A stretch of 64,000 bases of DNA from Rhytidiadelphus loreus. Its lineage: Eukaryota > Streptophyta > Bryopsida > Hypnales > Hylocomiaceae. The stretch lies in the NCBI GenBank assembly GCA_947034895.1, contig OX344762.1, positions 12,405,501 to 12,469,500 of the forward strand, written 5' to 3'. Position numbers and translations under genes: made by a program. Positions within the stretch are counted from its first letter, which is position 1, and the number at the start of each line of letters is the position of its first letter. The notes beneath the pieces were generated by a model, which saw only the letters and a program-made list of their open reading frames with translations, was not told where the DNA came from and did not search any database. Positions 58,701 through 64,000 of this stretch are shown in pieces.

Positions 58701-61700
58701 TGAAACCCTTGTGATGTTGATGAATTGCAACATGCAGGCTCCATTCTAGTTATTTTTAAATGCATCCCATTATCAAGAAAAGAAAATAGAAAAAGCTAGC
58801 AACTCACTGTCGCCCATCGAGGTGCCAGAAACTCGTTCACAGTGATGGCCGTCTCGGCATACGTGATAGGCGACGACCAGTAGCCCCAGATCCACCAGGG
58901 CTTGATTTTGGCTTTGGGGATGATGAACCCTCCCAGCAACACAAACACGATCAGAACACACGTGCCGCCCGTGTTGGCAATCACCATGGTTCGGCAAATC
59001 CCAGCTATCAGTCGAAATAACGCACTCGACATGAGGTGCACCAAGGTCAGCAAAAGAAAGGACCTGAAGAACCTGCACACACGATGTCCAACCAAAGTCC
59101 AACAAAAACTCAGCATCGTTTATAGCATTCTTTTCCATAACATCCTCGTTTAACAAAATCGAAGTAAGATTCAAAATATTCAAGAGTCTCTTTTGAGTGC
59201 TGAAGGTTAAGACGTCATGGTACCCAATGTGAAGAATGCTTTGTGTCGCATATAAATTCATTGTTTCATTAGATTTATGTGCATACCTGCTGGCTTCAGG
59301 AGTGAAGCCCATTCCGTAGTACGTAATGATGGTGTAGATTCCAGCCTCCACAATGGAAGAAGGGATGCTCAAGACCATGCTGGGCAATGCAAAAGCCCAA
59401 GCAGGGTAGAACAGCAAGTCCCTTTGCTTGTAAAACACTGGCAGCCGGAAGATGGTCATGGAAAGCTCCGCATAGCCATTGAACATGACAATCAGGATTC
59501 CAAAGAACAAGGCTCCCAAGTACGCTGCCCCTTCGGCTTCTGTTTTATGGCCCATTGTTGTGCGGAAGAATGTCGTCATGGCAATCAAGGCTATGATCCC
59601 AATCTGCAACATCGCAAATAGCACGTGGCATTAGATCAACGTTCATAATCCTAATGTTACATGCCTTTGAGTTTGACAAACCCAACAACCTTGATACGGT
59701 GACAGATTACTGTTACGTTATTCTCATGCCGTGCGCATTCAATTCTACAAAGCCTACATTGAAATAACATTATAATATCACTGCAATTTCTGTCATGGTG
59801 TCATACTTTTGATGGAGATTTGAAAAACTTATTAGTTTATGTTTTATAAAAGTGAATACTAAAAATTTCAAAGCTTTAGAGTGTTACATTGAAGTCAACT
59901 CATGGGGTGAGAATTTTGAGGTTTTCTTCCATAAGCAACTGAAGAATTATGAGTACCTTTACGAAATATTGTCCCTATGTACATCAAAGAAACTACGCCT
60001 TAGCTGAAAAGCACCCAGCTGAAGGTTGGATGTTGAATTCCAGTAAGCAATGTTTGGGCGTGTTTTTTACTTACCTGACAAGATTTGAAGATATGCACAA
60101 ACGACTGTCGCTTCATGAGAAGAAATTCCTTGGAGAAGTTGGCCTTGAAAAGCTCCATGTTGCTGACGCCGTAACTGTCAAACGTGAGAGCTGCCTTGTG
60201 GGAGAGCTCCTTGTCATACGGTGTGGCCAGATCCTCCGTCAAGTGCATGCCCACATGAAACATCTTGAACCTCTCTGCAAACTGCTTCACAGACACGTAT
60301 CGGTAGTTTTGATTGCCATTGCTCCAGTACTGCTCTTGGTCCTTCCGCGAGGTCACCTGAAAAATTATAGATACCACGTGAGATGAAGAAATACTTCGAA
60401 GCATTCAACAAAATAAAAACAGAACACTTCGTACATACCAAAAAATCTTTCATATGATTGAATATATTCTAGGTATGTTCTAGATGTGTGTTTTGAATAC
60501 TCTTTTGTTCCATTCTAGAGACAATATAAATGTTATGCCGTTGCAAATGATATCAATTCTTTTTAAAACTTCAAGTGGCTTTCAGTAATCTCACAGCCGA
60601 AGTGATGGATTTCAAGACAGTTGTCCGATAACTAGCCAAAAATTTCTTCTGATGGCAACTCCAAAGTCATTTGAGCAAGCAAATTGGCGAAACTACAGAT
60701 GAAAATAGAAGAGACTCCCAGACTTCATGATCAAAGAGTGCTATGTTATGTTATTGTTACATCCATAACTTTAGATTGATTGCTGGTCTAGAGTTTTTAT
60801 GAATTACCTCTTGCAAAAAATCGGCCACACCTTTGCGGTCCGGGCAAAGGAACCCACAAGATTCAAAAAAGTCCAGGATGTGGTCGCGGGGGCCATGGTA
60901 CACAACTTGGCCCTCCGAGAGCAAGACCACGTCATCAAAAAGCTCAAAAGTTTCAGGAGCAGGCTGCAGAAGGGACATGATAATGGTGGCATCCATCACG
61001 TGGCAAAACTGCGACAGACACTTCACGATCTGAAAGGTGGTGGAGCTGTCTAACCCAGTTGATATGTCGTCCATAAACAGGGCCTTTGTTGGACCCACTA
61101 TCATTTCCCCTGCAAACCATGCCAACAAATAATACAAATTGCAGACTAATTGTCAGCTCATCTATTGAAATAAATACATGTCACCAACGTTGAGAATTGG
61201 AACTTGATATTTTCATGATTTTTGTGCAAGGCTTTGAATCAGTTGATGTAGAGATGGAAAGAAGAAGAAAAACTGGCAAAATTGAAAGAGCTCAAGTCTT
61301 TACGTATTCTTCTCAAAACTATAATGTATTATTGTCTTAAAACCTTCCAGGGTTTAAGATCGGCTTGAAAACTGTCCGAACCCACTCACCTGTTGTAACA
61401 CGTTTCTTTTGACCTCCAGAGATGCCTCGGTGCATGCTGTCACCCACGAGCACATTCGAGCATACATCCAATCCTAGAATCTGAAATGCACACAAAAAGG
61501 GTCAAAACCAAATATAAATAATAGTCGGTGCAAATGGTTAACCAAATTGCAATGGCCATCCATGAAGCTCTGAACAAGTTGTGGTAGGAGAGTAGTGACA
61601 TGAACCTTCATTATGTAATCCGTGGAGATGCTGCTCTCCATCCCTTCCACTGCAGTGGCCTGCACACGTTTCAGCACCCATGATATTGAAAAAACATGTC

Positions 61701-63462
61701 GCTACCCCAAATACAGATGTACAAATTTTCATGCCTCTTTTCGTATAACCCTTGACACAACCCTCCTTTTGTAATATCGTCATATTGAAAATGAAAAACT
61801 CCATAACCCTATTTTAGGTTGAGATTATTCCTCTAACCACGTCACAATTTGATTAGAAATGAATCCATTTTTAAACTAATGATGGGTTCTTCAGAAACAC
61901 GCTACACTATTGCTTGAAAACATGTCATTTTCATGGGACACCAAAACTTTAGCGCCCTTGCTTAGCACGTGCTTCCACTTGGTTAGAGTCAATAAACACT
62001 ACAGAAATTAAACTAGAGAATTAAGACACATGTAGGTTACTAGGAAAGTGAGCTGACACCGACCTTCATGTAGACATCCACATCCTTCTCAGGAAATATT
62101 CCAGCTTGCTTCTCTCGTTTCGCAAGTTCCGCAAGCATCTCTGCACAAATATGGTCGCAAGGTGACAATATTTTCCCTGCTCAGTCTTACCAAAAAAAAA
62201 AATTTTAATCTCGTATCCTGCCCTCCTGACCACGCGCGTACAGACTGATTATAAGCCTAATGTAATTAATTCCTCACGTACCATAGCGAGTGCCAATTCC
62301 TTGGCACCTTGCAGAAAAGTCCAGCGTCTCACGCACCGTCATTTCAGCCACATGAAGGTCTTGCTGACTAATATACACCGACGTCTTTTGAGGCACAAAC
62401 TCGTTTAGAGTGTGTCCATTGTAGGTCACATTCCCTTTCACTTGGCCCTGAGCGGCATAAAATTTCAAGTGGGCGTGAGTATATCGATCAAGAGTGGGAT
62501 CTCATCAAGGTTTGAAGTAACGAACATTCTGATAATGGCGTACTTCTGCATCTACTTGGTATGGAAAAAAAGGGATGGATGGCAGGGTTTAGAGCTTCGG
62601 GGATTCGACTACCTGCAAGGATTTGTCCACTTTGCCGGAGAGAGTCAGAAGCAAGGTTGTTTTCCCTGAACTTGGAGGCCCCAGTAGCAATGTCATTCTG
62701 TGGGGTCGATGGCATGTCAGAAATTATGATCCCTATTGAGATTCCATGAATTTCTACCAACTGTAGACTCTTACAGAGGCAATTATGTTCTGCTAAAAAT
62801 GCGGTATTGTCTGCACTTCAATAGGAGAAAGAGTGCAAATGTAATAATACCTTTGTTTTTCCTAAAGACACACTAACACAATGTTCCTGGGTTTAGCAAT
62901 TCAATCTTGGTCATTTCAACGGGTTTTGATGCGTCAATTCTTACTGGTTCTTAAGAGGATGAGCATCACGCATTAGACGATTTAGATATCCCTGTGACAG
63001 ATTTAGGCTCAAAGAATTACGATGGAAGTACTACAGGAAATGTGTACACACCGTCCTGGCTTGATGATCCCACTGACATCATGAAGGATATTCAACTCCG
63101 TCTTTTTGGCAGGCGATAAACCCACACAGCCCAGGATACTCTGCGTCACCACAAATTAAATGAAGCCGACGTTAGTCACGTCTTGTGCATGTAATCTACC
63201 ATCCCTGACAACTTTCCACCGACTTCAGAGTTCCATTGTAAGCCATGGCCAATGTTTATTGTAGCTCAAATCGTAGTTTCAACACTCCAAGCACAAGGAT
63301 TATGACTATTAATATGAAATTGCCACGACATAATTAATTACCTCCAGAATGTTGATGGTGACATTCTTGAGCGTTGGCAATGCTCGAGATCCGACGAAGC
63401 ACTTGGCATCCACAGTCAGATTCTCATATCTGACCTCAATCGTCGGCAGCTGAATTCCCACT
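52778..63462 (-). CDS. Full-size ABCG (PDR-type) ABC transporter, N-terminal exon(s) outside the window
   Basis: A plasma-membrane-type exporter of the plant pleiotropic drug resistance subfamily, order NBD1-TMD1-NBD2-TMD2. Exons: 63462-63342, 63140-63052, 62697-62613, 62447-62282, 62140-62064, 61659-61606, 61480-61390, 61109-60808, 60356-60075, 59603-59287, 59072-58808, 58222-58066, 57506-57366, 56811-56572, 56096-55822, 55374-55084, 54765-54682, 54522-54389, 54275-54048, 53922-53751, 53661-53407, 53050-52778. All phases close, giving about 1365 residues against a family length of 1400-1450. About 70-90 N-terminal residues are therefore missing. Motifs: NBD1 Walker [10 protein letters not shown] (62655-62681), signature ISGGQKKR (about 61,402-61,423), Walker B LFMDD (D for the usual E, 61066-61068) and Q-loop-like LLQPAPE; NBD2 Walker [10 protein letters not shown], signature LSTEQRKR, Walker [10 protein letters not shown] and TIHQPS. 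PDR signatures [21 protein letters not shown] and YFTYYGMM are present. The C-terminus is YFNFQQR. The substrate cannot be read from sequence. Confidence 0.95.
55541..55845 (-). repeat. Duplicated exon end inside an ABCG intron
   Basis: The exon ending at 55822 finishes with a TDPKTRV-encoding stretch and a gtaaga donor. About 196 bases downstream in the gene, at 55615-55647, an altered copy reads DPRTHV with its own gtgagt donor. The flanking intron is duplicated as well (gcttgcatacgtgc against gcttgtatacaaagc). The copy lacks the rest of the exon and an acceptor, so it should be inert. Confidence 0.7.
56908..57157. repeat. Diverged intronic tandem duplication in the ABCG gene
   Basis: ctccatcac...gcatggacac...caacatttc..ag...tagaagcttgt at 56,908-56,975 is repeated at 57,083-57,152. 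It lies wholly inside the 554-bp intron between the exons at 57366 and 56811. Confidence 0.55.
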
Positions 63463-64000
63463 CTGCAGTGGTAATCAAACACCCACACCCACAGTAATTA
63501 ACTCCTAATCTATAAATTTCATAATTACTTCAAGGACTTTTCGATTCCTTTCCCTGATGCCTCGTTCGTAGCCCAGAAAAATCGTGCCTCTAACTCATTG
63601 GCTAGGTAGATCGAAGAGCATTGTGATCCATAATTCTAACCCCTCAGATCAACCAAAATGATCAGATATGAACATTTGATTGAATCAAAAAATTGACATT
63701 ATGTCCAAAACAAAATGCTCTCTTCCAAAATGCCAAGTTGCCCAGTCAATGCACATGTGTCTAATTCTGTGATTGAGAGGGAGAGGATTCTGTTGTAAGG
63801 ATAGAGTAGCGTTCAAAGTAAGCCCTCTAATGAATCCAAAGAACAGAATCAAAAGTCAGGCAAACTAAACTAAGCGCTGCAGACAGAAGAAGTTCTAGCT
63901 GAACATTGCACATTGCAACAGGAAGTGGCGGTAAGTTGCAACACTTCATTAATTATTTTGCAATGGTTCTGTAGTCGTTCCAACCTTTGCCTTACACTTA
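63463..64000. other. Intron or upstream sequence of the ABCG gene
   Basis: The first exon seen begins with one base that completes a codon, so at least one more coding exon lies upstream. Reading the minus strand from 63463 to 64000, I find no stretch with the family's N-terminal character and a donor in the right phase. That exon is therefore probably beyond the window edge. Confidence 0.6.

Noticed and set aside
58773..59624. 283-codon continuous frame on the minus strand
   Set aside because: It is an ABCG exon read through into its intron and then out of frame; the spliced model fits the family exactly.

Overview
The window is nuclear DNA of a land plant. The evidence is a 13-exon plant-type squalene synthase gene, a multi-exon PDR-type ABCG transporter gene, two genes of the plant F-box/kelch type, TTTAGGG-type telomere-like motifs, CACTA-type transposon ends and an AT-rich, MITE-laden intergenic landscape. 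Introns are short (roughly 80-590 bp) with GT..AG borders. A bryophyte such as a moss would fit, but the sequence does not prove it.

Layout. Positions 1-26,000 hold no gene I can support. They are AT-rich repeat territory dominated by TTAA-bounded, piggyBac-like non-autonomous elements of about 930 bp. These include a four-element nest at 8577-11426. Three copies of another MITE (two exactly 246 bp) and several tandem repeats also lie here. Squalene synthase occupies 26028-30298 on the minus strand and is complete (412 codons plus stop). Positions 30,300-37,400 are again repeats: a tandem pair of ~230 bp units, a 163 bp CACTA mini-element, a TTAA element, and a 963 bp CACTA element with a TTT target duplication. 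An intronless kelch-type gene without an F-box lies at 37542-39107 (+). Positions 39,150-49,700 are mostly gene-free, with a retroposon carrying a 13 bp target duplication at 47600-47846. A two-exon F-box/kelch gene lies at 49730-51662 (+). It converges on a full-size ABCG/PDR transporter gene on the minus strand (52778-63462 in this window, 22 exons). The transporter's N-terminal exon(s) lie beyond the right edge.

Functional picture. Squalene synthase commits farnesyl diphosphate to sterols and triterpenoids at the ER. The ABCG transporter belongs to the family that exports terpenoids, hormones and lipophilic compounds at the plasma membrane. The F-box protein should be a substrate receptor of an SCF ubiquitin ligase. 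Nothing shows that these genes work together; they are separated by kilobases of repeats. All exon boundaries were inferred by reading splice sites, frames and family similarity by eye, and every splice phase closes. The most unusual content is the layered transposon history, which can be peeled back by joining flanks to recover elements of the expected size.
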